A DNA stretch of 64,000 bases from an uncultured Bacteroides sp. (GTDB lineage: Bacteria > Bacteroidota > Bacteroidia > Bacteroidales > Bacteroidaceae), in the NCBI GenBank assembly GCA_949288585.1, contig CASEKR010000005.1:1-64000 (forward strand), in the 5' to 3' direction. Shown one piece after another: positions 17,751-26,576 of this stretch. Under the pieces are notes generated by a model, which worked only from the letters and a program-made list of their open reading frames with translations, had not been told where the DNA came from and made no database searches. Both the position numbers and the translations under genes were made by a program. Every line of letters starts with the position of its first letter. The stretch's first letter is position 1.

Positions 17751-18245
17751 TTACTTCTCAGCCAATTCGATGACCTCAAGGTCGCTGAACTGTCCCTGGT
17801 CAATGCAGAAGCGCACCAGCGTGCGCACCGCATGGAAGCCCTGACGGCCGGCCGCACCGGGATTGATGTGCAGCAAGCCCAGCGTCTTGTCGTACTTCAC
17901 TTTCAGGATGTGCGAATGCCCGCTGACGAAGAGCTTGGGCGGACGCGCCAGGATGCTTCCGGCGATGGAGGGGTCGTAATGGCCCGGGTAGCCGCCGATG
18001 TGCTTCATCAGCACCTCCGCCCCGTCCACCGTGAAGCGCAGGGTCTGTGGATAGAAGCGGCGGATGTCCTGCCCGTCGATGTTGCCGTAGACGGCGCGCA
18101 GGGGACGGCAGGCGGCCAGGCGTTCGGCCACTTCGAGGGAGCCGATGTCGCCCGCGTGCCAGATTTCGTCACAGGTTTCGAAGTATTGCAGGTAGCGGTC
18201 ATCCCACCATCCGTGGGTGTCCGACAGAAGTCCGATTCGTGTCAT
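17751..18245 (-). CDS. YfcE/MJ0936-type metallophosphoesterase
   Basis: A 164-residue calcineurin-like phosphoesterase. The metal-binding blocks are all present: DTH (Asp9, His11), HAGD, GNID and SGHSH. Members hydrolyse phosphodiesters such as bis-pNPP; the natural substrate here is unknown. I use ATG 18245 (MTRIGLLSDTHG) rather than an upstream non-ATG start. A TATCTTTG -7 element lies at 18270-18277. It is upstream of rmlA in the same direction with a 146-base gap, so it need not be co-transcribed. Confidence 0.9.
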   Translation of the reverse strand: MTRIGLLSDTHGWWDDRYLQYFETCDEIWHAGDIGSLEVAERLAACRPLRAVYGNIDGQDIRRFYPQTLRFTVDGAEVLMKHIGGYPGHYDPSIAGSILARPPKLFVSGHSHILKVKYDKTLGLLHINPGAAGRQGFHAVRTLVRFCIDQGQFSDLEVIELAEK

Positions 18246-18269
18246 GATGTCCTTGTCTTTTGAATGGCA

Positions 18270-18277
18270 CAAAGATA
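18270..18277 (-). promoter_or_regulatory. -7 element for the metallophosphoesterase gene
   Basis: TATCTTTG on the minus strand, 24 bases before the start codon; no clear -33 box. Confidence 0.45.
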
Positions 18278-18367
18278 GGGAATATCGGCCAAAAACGGAA
18301 ACACAGGAGACAAAGAGAGGCCAAACACATTTTTATCTATTAACTTGGCTATTCGGAACAGATTCGG

Positions 18368-18375
18368 TAACTTTG
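18368..18375 (+). promoter_or_regulatory. -7 element for the TonB-C-domain protein gene
   Basis: TAACTTTG, 38 bases upstream of the ATG at 18414, with a partial TTG -33 box at about 18345. Confidence 0.45.
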
Positions 18376-18413
18376 TTCAAAAATAGTACATGTAACCGAT
18401 AAAAGATACAGCT

Positions 18414-19910
18414 ATGAAACATCTTGTTCCAACCATCCTCTTAGCTTTCCTGATGGGCGCAGCTTCTTTGTCCGCGCAAGATTTGAACCGCGACAGCATC
18501 CCGCCGGCAAACACCATGGTCGCCCATCCGGATGAGGAGCCAGAATACCCGGGCGACTACTACGCACTCAACAACTTTATCCAGAAAAACCTCATATATC
18601 CGGCGGAAGCCTGGCGTGCAGGCGAACGAGAACCCGGCGCCCTGCGTTTCATCATCCGGGCCGACGGCGTGGCCTGCGGACTGCAACCAAGCGGAATGCA
18701 CCCGACACTCTACGAAGAGATGAAACGAGTGTTCAGCCTCATGCCCCGCTGGATTCCGGCCAAGAAAGACGGCAGGCCGGTCAATGTAAACTACACCATA
18801 CCCACAGCCCCCATACACTTGTATGACTATTGGGACACCGCCATGCCCTACCACGTGGCCGACGCCATGAAGAAAATAAAGAGATACACCGACGAGAGCA
18901 AGGACTTCAGGCAGGGACTGAATGCCACTGAAGCCGAAGAATTGCGGGAACAAGCGGAGGACATCGTGGGCTTCACACCCGAAAACGTAGCAGTCGCCTC
19001 GCCCTTGGCACGCCTGCTGGCTGCGCAGGGTATGCACCAGGAAGCCATCGCCGTGGCCGACAGTTGCACCAGCCGATACAAACTCATGGCCACCATAGAC
19101 ACGGATTACGAGGGTTATCCGGAAGAGTTCGCCAGGTTGTTCAGGCAAATGGAGAAAGAAGGCAACTACTTCCGGGTAGGCTACGACGGCAGGGACAATA
19201 TACACGCGGCCCTGACCTACGCATTGGTGTGCGACGTTTCGGGCAACGACACCCTGACCCGCCAGGCCTACGCACAGACGCTGGGCGTGATAACCGACCG
19301 AATGCTCCTGCAAGATTTCCGGAAACCCGGCAAAACATACGCCAACGACATGTACCGCCAATTGATGGAAGAGAAGATACGCCTCGCCCTAAGCCCCCGC
19401 TCTCTGGGGAACACCTTGGGACGCTCGGACGTGAATGACGTACTGGAGACCCACACCTATGGCGACGCCATGCGGGTCATCGACCGGAAAGTAGAAGAAG
19501 GGAAAATAAACAATGCCCGCATCCAGCAAATAGATACCCAATTGAAAGACATGCAAAAGAACCATTCCTTCCATGCAAATCTCGGCAATAAAGACGTGCT
19601 CAACCTCTACGGCCTCTATGCGCTGGTCCTCTATCTTTCGGAAGGCATGGATGCCCAACAGCAATACATGGACAGCCTCGGCCGTGAAAGCGCCAAACTG
19701 GAATCTTACTTCAACAAGATGGAACGGAAGATAGGGAAACACCAGGCCGAACTGACCAACCGCGAAGCCGTCATCCGCAGCCTGGCGTTCTTGGCACCGA
19801 TAAACCAAGCAGACGGAACCAAAGACGGACAGAGGCAACAGGCCAAGGACTTCTACCGGTACAGGGATGCGGTGAAAGAGGTGTATCCGCTGGAATGGTT
19901 GTGGGAATAA
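18414..19910 (+). CDS. Exported protein with TonB C-terminal-like domain
   Basis: A 498-residue protein with a signal peptide ending in SLSAQ (residue 22). Residues about 42-125 fit a TonB C-terminal-like fold: YPGDYYALNNFIQKNLIYP, then LRFIIRADGVACGL and MPRWIPAKKDGRPVNVNYTIP. In Bacteroidetes such domains are often attached to unrelated exported proteins rather than to true TonB. The remaining 370 residues are helical, with TPR-like spacing and a coiled-coil-like stretch near residues 360-450, and I cannot assign them. It is a single-gene unit. It is not a TonB energy transducer: there is no N-terminal anchor plus proline-rich linker. Confidence 0.75.
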   Translation: MKHLVPTILLAFLMGAASLSAQDLNRDSIPPANTMVAHPDEEPEYPGDYYALNNFIQKNLIYPAEAWRAGEREPGALRFIIRADGVACGLQPSGMHPTLYEEMKRVFSLMPRWIPAKKDGRPVNVNYTIPTAPIHLYDYWDTAMPYHVADAMKKIKRYTDESKDFRQGLNATEAEELREQAEDIVGFTPENVAVASPLARLLAAQGMHQEAIAVADSCTSRYKLMATIDTDYEGYPEEFARLFRQMEKEGNYFRVGYDGRDNIHAALTYALVCDVSGNDTLTRQAYAQTLGVITDRMLLQDFRKPGKTYANDMYRQLMEEKIRLALSPRSLGNTLGRSDVNDVLETHTYGDAMRVIDRKVEEGKINNARIQQIDTQLKDMQKNHSFHANLGNKDVLNLYGLYALVLYLSEGMDAQQQYMDSLGRESAKLESYFNKMERKIGKHQAELTNREAVIRSLAFLAPINQADGTKDGQRQQAKDFYRYRDAVKEVYPLEWLWE

Positions 19911-19914
19911 CACC

Positions 19915-19976
19915 CGCTAAAGTTGAGGTTTACGGTTCCCAACCTGAGGTTTAGCGGGCTAAACCTCAGGGTTAGC
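19915..19976. repeat. Palindrome array, TAAACCT type, with a perfect 13-bp hairpin
   Basis: 19943-19970 is CCTGAGGTTTAGC, two bases, then its exact complement. Shorter related pieces flank it (GAGGTTTACGG, GGGTTAGCG). It follows the stop of the preceding gene directly but has no T-run. It shares its core with 504-580. Confidence 0.65.
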
Positions 19977-20105
19977 GTTGCCAGAGGGCAATCCGCATTT
20001 TGTAACATGTTTGTAACATCTATGACAAGGCGATGTAACACAGATTCCCGTCCTTTGCACCCGAAAAGTTGAGAGACATAGAATCACACATTATAATAAT
20101 TACGT

Positions 20106-22367
20106 ATGGAAACAATGTATTTGTGCATCGTCTTGTTCCTCGCCGTGCTGGCCGTGTTCGACCTGCTGGTGGGCGTTGCCAACGATGCGGTGAACTTTCT
20201 CAATTCGTCCGTCGGCTCTAAGGCGGCATCGTTCCGGACCATGCTGGTGCTGGCCAGCATCGGCGTCTTCATCGGCGCCTCGCTCAGCAACGGCATGATG
20301 GACATTGCGCGGCATGGCATCTACCAGCCGCAGTTCTTTTATTTCGATGAGTTGATGTGCATCCTGCTGGCCGTGATGCTGACCGACGTGGTGCTGCTGG
20401 ATGTGTTCAACACGATGGGCCTGCCCACCAGTACCACCGTCTCGATGGTGTTCGAGTTGCTGGGCGGTACGTTTGCCTTGGCCTTGGTGAAGACCTTGGG
20501 CAGCGACGAATACAGCATGGGGCAGCTTATCAACACGGACAAAGCCTTGCAGGTCATCATGGCCATCTTCGTCTCCGTGGCCATCGCGTTCTTCTTCGGT
20601 ATGCTGGTGCAATACCTGGCTCGTGTCATCTTTACCTACAATTACAAGAAGCACCTGAAATACAGCATCGCCCTCTTCGGCGGCATTGCCGCAACAAGCA
20701 TCATCTACTTCATGCTTATCAAGGGATTGAAGGACAGTTCTTTCATGACCGCCGAACTGAACGGATGGATACACGAACACTCGCTCCTTATTCTGGTCGG
20801 CCTCTTCGTGTTCTTCACCATCCTGATGCAAATCCTGCACTGGTGCCGGGTGAACGTCTTCAAAATTGTGGTCATGATGGGTACTTTCGCCTTGGCTTTG
20901 GCCTTCGCGGGCAACGACTTGGTGAACTTCATCGGTGTGCCCCTGGCGGGTTATGACGCCTATACGGACTACATGGCCAACGGACAGGCTGCCGGCACGG
21001 ACGGCTGGCTGATGGGCTCGCTGCTCGGTTCGGCCAAGACGCCGTGGTACTTCCTCGTGGCCGCCGGCTGCGTGATGGTCTACGCCCTGTGGACGTCGAA
21101 GAAGGCGCACAACGTTATCCAGACCGAAGTTTCCCTGGCCCGCCAGGACGAAGGGGAAGAAGGCTTCGGCTCCACCCCCATCGCCCGCCGCATCGTGCGT
21201 TACAGCATGAACATAGCCAACGGTCTGAGCAAGATAACGCCGGAGAGTACCAAACGCTGGCTCGACACCCGCTTCCGCAAGGAAGAACTGACGCTGGAAG
21301 ACGGCGCAGCCTTCGACCTTGTGCGCGCCTCGGTCAACCTCGTGCTCTCCTCGCTGCTCATTGCCTTGGGCACGTCGCTGAAACTTCCCCTTTCGACCAC
21401 TTATGTCACGTTCATGGTATCCATGGGTACTTCCCTCGCCGACCGTGCCTGGGGACGTGACTCGGCCGTCTACCGCATCACCGGCGTGCTGAGCGTCATC
21501 GGGGGCTGGTTCATCACGGCCGGGGCTGCATTCACCATCTGCTTCTTCGTCACGCTGTTCATCCACTTCGGAAGCGCCGTGGCCATCGTCATCCTCATCG
21601 CCGTGGCCATCTACTCGCTCATCCACAGCCAGGTGATGTTCAAGAAACGCAAGCAGAAAGAGAAAGTGCAGGACACGGTGAAGCAAATCATGCAGAGCGG
21701 AGACAACGCCGAAGTGCTCAGCCTGCTGCGCCAGCACACCCGCGAGGAACTGGGCAAGGTATTGGCCTTCACGGAAGAGAACTTCGAACGCACCGTTACT
21801 TCCTTCCTGCACGAGAACCTGCGCGGGCTGCGCCGGTCGATGGGTTCGGTGAAGTTCGAGAAACAATTGGTCAAACAGATGAAACGTACAGGCACTTTGG
21901 CCATGTCTCGCCTGAACAACAATACCGTCCTGGAGAAAGGTCTCTACTACTTCCAAGGCAACGACTTTGCCAGCGAACTGGTTTACAGCATCGGACGCCT
22001 GTGCGAACCCTGCCTGGAGCATATTGACAACAACTTCAAGCCGCTGGACGCCATCCAGAAGGGCGAGTTCGGCGACGTGAGCGAAGACATCACCAACCTG
22101 CTCCAGGCCAGCAAGCAGGCTGTCTGCGACAACGACTATAACAACCTGAACGACCTGGTGCGCAAAGCCAACGAACTGAACGGGCAACTCTCCCACCTGA
22201 AACGCGAGGAGTTGCAGCGCATCCAGAGCCAAAGCGGAAGCATTAAAGTAAGCATGGTCTACCTGACCATGATACAGGAAGCACAGAACGTGGTGACCTA
22301 CACCACCAACCTGCTGAAAGTAAGCCGCAAGTTCCAGGCGGAAGACAACAACGAAATACCGCGCTGA
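20106..22367 (+). CDS. PiT-family inorganic phosphate transporter with PhoU-like tail
   Basis: A 753-residue integral membrane symporter for inorganic phosphate. The duplicated PiT signature is seen as GVANDAVNFLNSSVGSKAA near residue 27 and AFAGNDLVNFIGVPLAG near residue 270, with a further LPLSTTYVTFMVSMGTSLADRAW. About ten to twelve hydrophobic helices fill residues 1-510. Residues about 520-740 are a charged helical domain similar to PhoU/DUF47 that may sense phosphate status. This extended form is common in Bacteroidetes. It is a single gene ending in a strong terminator. Confidence 0.93.
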   Translation: METMYLCIVLFLAVLAVFDLLVGVANDAVNFLNSSVGSKAASFRTMLVLASIGVFIGASLSNGMMDIARHGIYQPQFFYFDELMCILLAVMLTDVVLLDVFNTMGLPTSTTVSMVFELLGGTFALALVKTLGSDEYSMGQLINTDKALQVIMAIFVSVAIAFFFGMLVQYLARVIFTYNYKKHLKYSIALFGGIAATSIIYFMLIKGLKDSSFMTAELNGWIHEHSLLILVGLFVFFTILMQILHWCRVNVFKIVVMMGTFALALAFAGNDLVNFIGVPLAGYDAYTDYMANGQAAGTDGWLMGSLLGSAKTPWYFLVAAGCVMVYALWTSKKAHNVIQTEVSLARQDEGEEGFGSTPIARRIVRYSMNIANGLSKITPESTKRWLDTRFRKEELTLEDGAAFDLVRASVNLVLSSLLIALGTSLKLPLSTTYVTFMVSMGTSLADRAWGRDSAVYRITGVLSVIGGWFITAGAAFTICFFVTLFIHFGSAVAIVILIAVAIYSLIHSQVMFKKRKQKEKVQDTVKQIMQSGDNAEVLSLLRQHTREELGKVLAFTEENFERTVTSFLHENLRGLRRSMGSVKFEKQLVKQMKRTGTLAMSRLNNNTVLEKGLYYFQGNDFASELVYSIGRLCEPCLEHIDNNFKPLDAIQKGEFGDVSEDITNLLQASKQAVCDNDYNNLNDLVRKANELNGQLSHLKREELQRIQSQSGSIKVSMVYLTMIQEAQNVVTYTTNLLKVSRKFQAEDNNEIPR

Positions 22368-22415
22368 GAAGCACGGGATTACAACTAATTCTATATCACT
22401 CAGCTTATTGTGTTT

Positions 22416-22453
22416 AGAGCGTGTGCCAATTGCTTGGTACACGCTCTTTTTTT
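22416..22453 (+). terminator. Rho-independent terminator of the phosphate transporter gene
   Basis: AGAGCGTGTGCCAA pairs with TTGGTACACGCTCT around a short loop and is followed by seven T. The rest of the 22368-22728 gap holds two small hairpins and the fimbrial promoter, and no gene. Confidence 0.9.
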
Positions 22454-22623
22454 CGCCCACCTGCATACGCGTAGAATACTTTCTCTTGCACTTCTGCGCA
22501 AGTACTGGGGCTCCACTCAACAATAACCGGAATCCGCCTTCCGACGCCCTCGCGGAGGGCTTCATACGGGTCGGCAACTGTATCCTTTTTGGAAACATTA
22601 ACTCTTTTTCCTGCACGCAAGTG

Positions 22624-22653
22624 TTGTTCTGTAAAATTTTTATCATAACTTTG
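22624..22653 (+). promoter_or_regulatory. Promoter of the fimbrial operon
   Basis: TTG at 22624-22626 and TAACTTTG at 22646-22653 are 19 bases apart, a good Bacteroides promoter. The leader to the ATG at 22729 is about 70 bases. Confidence 0.6.
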
Positions 22654-22728
22654 CAACGAAAACTGTGTTTTGCAAACAAAAACAACAACAAAACAAGAAT
22701 AACAAACGCTCGGTAAAAGCAAAAACAT

Positions 22729-23298
22729 ATGATGAGAAGAATCTTTGTTTTGCTCCTTCTAGCGAGCCTCCTTGGCGGAGCACGCGCCCAAGAAGCAGCA
22801 ATAAAAACCAATCTGCTCTACGATGCCACGGCGACTATCAACTTAGGCGCGGAACTGGCACTGGCACCCCAATGGACGCTTGACCTGTCGGCCAACTACA
22901 ATGCTTGGGAATTCAAGCAAGACAAGAAGTGGAAACACTGGATGGCCCAGCCCGAAGCACGTTACTGGCTATGCGAAGCCTTCAACGGGCATTTCATCGG
23001 GGCACACCTGCTGGGAGGACAATACAACGTGGGGGGCATCGACTTACCTTTCGGCATTTACGACGGACTGAAGACACACCGCTACGAAGGCTGGTACATC
23101 GGCGGCGGGCTTGTCTATGGCTACCATTGGCTGCTGGGCAAACGCTGGAACCTCGAAGCCGCGTTGGGCTTGGGCTACGTGCGCGCCCGCTACGACCGCT
23201 ACGACTGTCCCCACTGCGGCGAATGGCGCGGCGAAGGCAACAAAAACTACCTGGGCGTGACCAAGGCCGCCATCTCCCTCATCTACATTATTAAATAA
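22729..23298 (+). CDS. DUF3575 outer-membrane beta-barrel-like protein
   Basis: A 189-residue exported protein (signal peptide ending GGARA). The pattern KTNLLYDATATINLGAELALAPQWTLDLSANYN is typical of DUF3575, small membrane barrels that head type V fimbrial loci in Bacteroides. Alternating hydrophobic strands and aromatic residues run through the protein to a C-terminal strand (AAISLIYIIK). It is the first gene of a nine-gene operon and is 19 bases from the next. It may help fimbrial export or anchoring; that is inference from context. Confidence 0.87.
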   Translation: MMRRIFVLLLLASLLGGARAQEAAIKTNLLYDATATINLGAELALAPQWTLDLSANYNAWEFKQDKKWKHWMAQPEARYWLCEAFNGHFIGAHLLGGQYNVGGIDLPFGIYDGLKTHRYEGWYIGGGLVYGYHWLLGKRWNLEAALGLGYVRARYDRYDCPHCGEWRGEGNKNYLGVTKAAISLIYIIK

Positions 23299-23317
23299 TA
23301 CAAGAGGAGGAAAACGC

Positions 23318-24781
23318 ATGAAACGAATCATCCTTATCGCAACATTGGTGGCCGGGGCTTTCTCCACCTCCCCGGCACAGACGACCTATCTGGAATCCTT
23401 ACAAGTAGAGAACCGTCAAGTGACAAAGAACGGCCCCAACGTGCGGGTACAGATGGACCTCCGCCTGGACGACCTCCAGATGAAGAGCCAACACGCCGTG
23501 CAGCTCTACCCCGTCATCTGCTCGGCAGACGGCTCGCATGAACAAGCCCTGCAACCCGTCTACATGGACGGCAAAATCCGCAGCAAAGTATGGGAACGCC
23601 GGGCGGCATTGCACAAAGAGCCATCGGGCGACGCGGCTAACCGCCTGCGCCGCCGCAACGGAAAAGCACAAACCCTGCGTTACGAAGACGAGACCCCGTA
23701 TGAGCCATGGATGCTGAACGGCACCTTGGAACTGCGTGCCGACGTGACCGGTTGCGCCGACTGCGACGAAGGGCACGAAACCTTGGCCACGGGCGGCATC
23801 CTCCCCTACCGGGAGCCTGTCTACGAAATGGCAGTCGTCCAACAGCCCAAGGCGGAGACCGTGAAACGCCGTTCGGAAGTGCGCACCGCCCGCCTGCAAT
23901 ACCGCCAAGATAATTACCAGGTATTGCCGCAGTACAAAAACAACCAGGCAGAACTGGACAAAGTGCAGGCCTCCATCGACGCCGTGAAACAAAATACCGA
24001 CTTGACCATCACGGGAATCTACGTGACCGGCTATGCCTCGCCTGAAGCCACCGTGGCCTACAACCAGGCACTGTCCGAACGCCGCGCCCGCACCTTCACC
24101 CAATACGTACAACAACGCAACCCGGAAGTAGACCAATCGCTCTGGCACGTCGAAGGCAAAGGGGAAGACTGGGACGGCCTGCGCAAGGTCGTGGAACAAC
24201 ACCCCGACCTGCTGAAGCAGGACGAGGTACTGCGCATTATCGACGAGTGCTACGGCAATCAGGATGCCTGTGAAGAACGCATCAAGGCACTCGTGCCCCC
24301 GGACATCTACCAGCGCGTGCTGAACGAGATGTACGGTCCCCTGCGCCGCAACGAATACCGCATCGAATACAACGTCCGCCATTTCGACTTGGCCGAAGCC
24401 AAACAGTTATTGAAGTCACAGCCCGGCCTGCTCAGCATGGCCGAAATCCAGCAAGTGGCTGACAGTTATGGCAAAGGGACACCCGCATACAAGGAAGCCC
24501 TGCGGATAGCCACCGAAACCTATCCCGACAACACGACGGCCACCAACAACTATGCCCTGTCGCTGATGGAAGCAGGCGACTATGACACCGCCATACGCCT
24601 GCTGGAACAACGGGCAAAGGGCGACGGCTCGCTGCTCAACCTGCTGGGCGTAGCGCAATTCAAGGCCGGAAACATGGACAAGGCCGAAGAAGCCTTCCGG
24701 CAAGCAGCCGATACCCGCTATGCACCAGCCCAAGACAACCTGCGCAAACTGGAGGAAGCCCGGGAAGTATTGGGCAAATGA
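23318..24781 (+). CDS. DUF3868 / OmpA-like / TPR protein of the fimbrial operon
   Basis: A 487-residue exported protein (signal peptide ending TSPAQ). Residues about 20-190 match DUF3868, a domain found in Bacteroides fimbrial loci. Residues about 215-360 resemble an OmpA-type domain (LTITGIYVTGYASPEATVAYNQALSERRARTFTQYV), and the last 120 residues carry TPR repeats (NNYALSLMEAGDYDTAIRLL; FKAGNMDKAEEAFRQAA). It could link the fimbrial base to peptidoglycan. It sits between the DUF3575 gene and the major subunit gene, 49 bases ahead of the latter. Confidence 0.85.
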   Translation: MKRIILIATLVAGAFSTSPAQTTYLESLQVENRQVTKNGPNVRVQMDLRLDDLQMKSQHAVQLYPVICSADGSHEQALQPVYMDGKIRSKVWERRAALHKEPSGDAANRLRRRNGKAQTLRYEDETPYEPWMLNGTLELRADVTGCADCDEGHETLATGGILPYREPVYEMAVVQQPKAETVKRRSEVRTARLQYRQDNYQVLPQYKNNQAELDKVQASIDAVKQNTDLTITGIYVTGYASPEATVAYNQALSERRARTFTQYVQQRNPEVDQSLWHVEGKGEDWDGLRKVVEQHPDLLKQDEVLRIIDECYGNQDACEERIKALVPPDIYQRVLNEMYGPLRRNEYRIEYNVRHFDLAEAKQLLKSQPGLLSMAEIQQVADSYGKGTPAYKEALRIATETYPDNTTATNNYALSLMEAGDYDTAIRLLEQRAKGDGSLLNLLGVAQFKAGNMDKAEEAFRQAADTRYAPAQDNLRKLEEAREVLGK

Positions 24782-24830
24782 GGAAACGCACAAAAACAAA
24801 TAACATAATTAATCAAAAAATATTGAGAGT

Positions 24831-26447
24831 ATGAAACTAAAGCATTTCTTTTACGCCGCTATCCTGACAGCAGGGATAACGGCTTGCAGCGACGATGACA
24901 ACGTAGTCAACAGCCAAGACCCCACAGACGTGCATGCCTACATGACACTGCAGATTGTCGGGCCGCAAGGGGCGGACACCAAGACAACACCTGGAGAAGA
25001 CCAGACAGAAGCAGGCACTGCGGTGGAAAATAAAATTTCGAACGTGACCATCCTGCTCTGCGACCCCTCTGACCATTCCCTGGTTGAATCTTTCTCCACA
25101 GGATTCACGCTGACAGCGACAGAGAACAATGGAGTAGTAACTTCCCCCATTGCCATACCGGAGAGTGTATCCGCAGATACTTACGAAGTGTATGTCATTG
25201 CCAACGACCCATCGACCAGCCTGTTCGGAACGAATGACAATGTGACAACCAAAACCATTGACGGCATTACCATGGCCAACATGAAAGACCAATATGCCAA
25301 CACCAACGAAGGATCCCCGAGATTCCTGATGTTCAACGAAAGCAACGGGACGGAAGATATAGCAGGAGCCCAAATTACCATCTCAGAAAATAACTCCTAC
25401 GAAAATCCGGCCAAATGCGACGCCCCCATAGAACTGGACCGCCTGGCCGTAAAAATTCGTTCGACAGCAGCTAATGTAAATATTGACGGCATAAACGGTA
25501 CTAACGGGGAATTCAATCTCGTAGAAAAAGTAGAATTGAAAGGATTCAAACTGCTAAACGGTGCAACGAAGGTAAACTTGCAGCAGAAATGGACGAAAAC
25601 GACAAACGAACAAGGAAGCACTTTCCCTTGGATAAACACCTTGGTTACCCCCGTCTTGAGCGCAGGCAATACAGCGGGCACAGTGACTGAAGGATACTAC
25701 AACCACCTATCAGACTTCAGAACCATCACTCAAGCAAGTGGCGTTTATTCTGTTGTGAAAGACACTTATGCAACAGTGGATGCGTACGGAAGCACAGCAA
25801 CGGCTGACATTTATTGCATGGAAAACAATCCGACATGGGACGGTTCAAAGATTGTTGACGCCCTGAAAGGCAACACAACCGGATTGGTTTACCAATGGAA
25901 AGTCACAATCAAGGACAAGGCTTCTCCCGAAACGGGTTCCGAAAGTGACGGACTGGCCGGAGCGAACTGCTTCTATTCTTACAACAATGAATACTATGCT
26001 ACGTTGGATGCCCTCCTCGCCAACTACCCCGGCATCTTGGAAAAAGCATCGGGAGCAGACGATAATGCGAAGAAAGAGGCCATGAAGAAAGAATTGTCAG
26101 ATGCCTACAACAGTGGAACGGTAAACCAAAAAGGCATCTCTGACTTCCGCGCCAAGTACAACATCAAAGTATATACTGACGGCATCATGTACTATACGTA
26201 TTACATCAAAGACAAAAATTACAAACAGGGAGAGACAGGAAAGGAAGAAACCTACTACTCCGTGATGCGTAACACGATCTATGATTTAACCGTCACCAAA
26301 TTGCAACGTGTCGGCACCGACATTCCCGGCGGCTGGAATCCGGACGCCGATCCCGACGACCCCGTAGAACCGACCAATGTCTACATGGTTGTACAGGCCC
26401 AGGCCAATCCATGGGTAGTCAGCAAAGAAGACATCACGCTGGAATAA
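24831..26447 (+). CDS. Mfa1/FimA-like major fimbrial subunit
   Basis: A 538-residue lipoprotein precursor: lipobox GITAC (Cys about residue 19) followed by SDDDN. The N-terminal half has the fimbrillin pattern with VTILLCDPSDHSLVESF; the C-terminus ends in VYMVVQAQANPWVVSKEDITLE, the donor-strand-like NPW motif of Mfa1-type stalk subunits. In type V fimbriae the lipid-anchored precursor is cut by an outer-membrane protease and polymerises by strand exchange. It is the third gene of the operon and the one just before a large stem-loop, as expected for the most abundant subunit. Base composition is more AT-rich than its neighbours. Confidence 0.88.
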   Translation: MKLKHFFYAAILTAGITACSDDDNVVNSQDPTDVHAYMTLQIVGPQGADTKTTPGEDQTEAGTAVENKISNVTILLCDPSDHSLVESFSTGFTLTATENNGVVTSPIAIPESVSADTYEVYVIANDPSTSLFGTNDNVTTKTIDGITMANMKDQYANTNEGSPRFLMFNESNGTEDIAGAQITISENNSYENPAKCDAPIELDRLAVKIRSTAANVNIDGINGTNGEFNLVEKVELKGFKLLNGATKVNLQQKWTKTTNEQGSTFPWINTLVTPVLSAGNTAGTVTEGYYNHLSDFRTITQASGVYSVVKDTYATVDAYGSTATADIYCMENNPTWDGSKIVDALKGNTTGLVYQWKVTIKDKASPETGSESDGLAGANCFYSYNNEYYATLDALLANYPGILEKASGADDNAKKEAMKKELSDAYNSGTVNQKGISDFRAKYNIKVYTDGIMYYTYYIKDKNYKQGETGKEETYYSVMRNTIYDLTVTKLQRVGTDIPGGWNPDADPDDPVEPTNVYMVVQAQANPWVVSKEDITLE

Positions 26448-26464
26448 ACAAGATAACAGGAGGA

Positions 26465-26532
26465 AAAGTCCCGCCCGCCGAGAATCTTACTGCCCGCCAG
26501 GCAGCCAGTTTCTCGGTGGGAAAGGCGGACTT
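26465..26532 (+). promoter_or_regulatory. Large intercistronic stem-loop after the major subunit gene
   Basis: CCCGCCGAGAA (26474-26484) pairs with TTCTCGGTGGG (26510-26520); inside it CTGCC/GGCAG pairs again; outside, AAGTCC...GGACTT extends the stem. There is no T-run. It lies between the major-subunit and Mfa2-like genes, where a partial terminator or an mRNA-protecting structure would raise the major subunit over the minor ones. Confidence 0.65.
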
Positions 26533-26576
26533 TACCCAAACAATGGAAACTTTGAACCATTAACATTTACACCGCA

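Noticed and set aside
22454..22623. Riboswitch ahead of the fimbrial operon
   Set aside because: Only small local hairpins are visible, and they lie upstream of the likely promoter, so they would not be in the mRNA leader.
20100..22811. A 900-codon open frame on the minus strand opposite the phosphate transporter gene
   Set aside because: It mirrors the transporter codons, has a His/Gln/Val-rich composition with no domain pattern, and the transporter on the plus strand is a clear family match.
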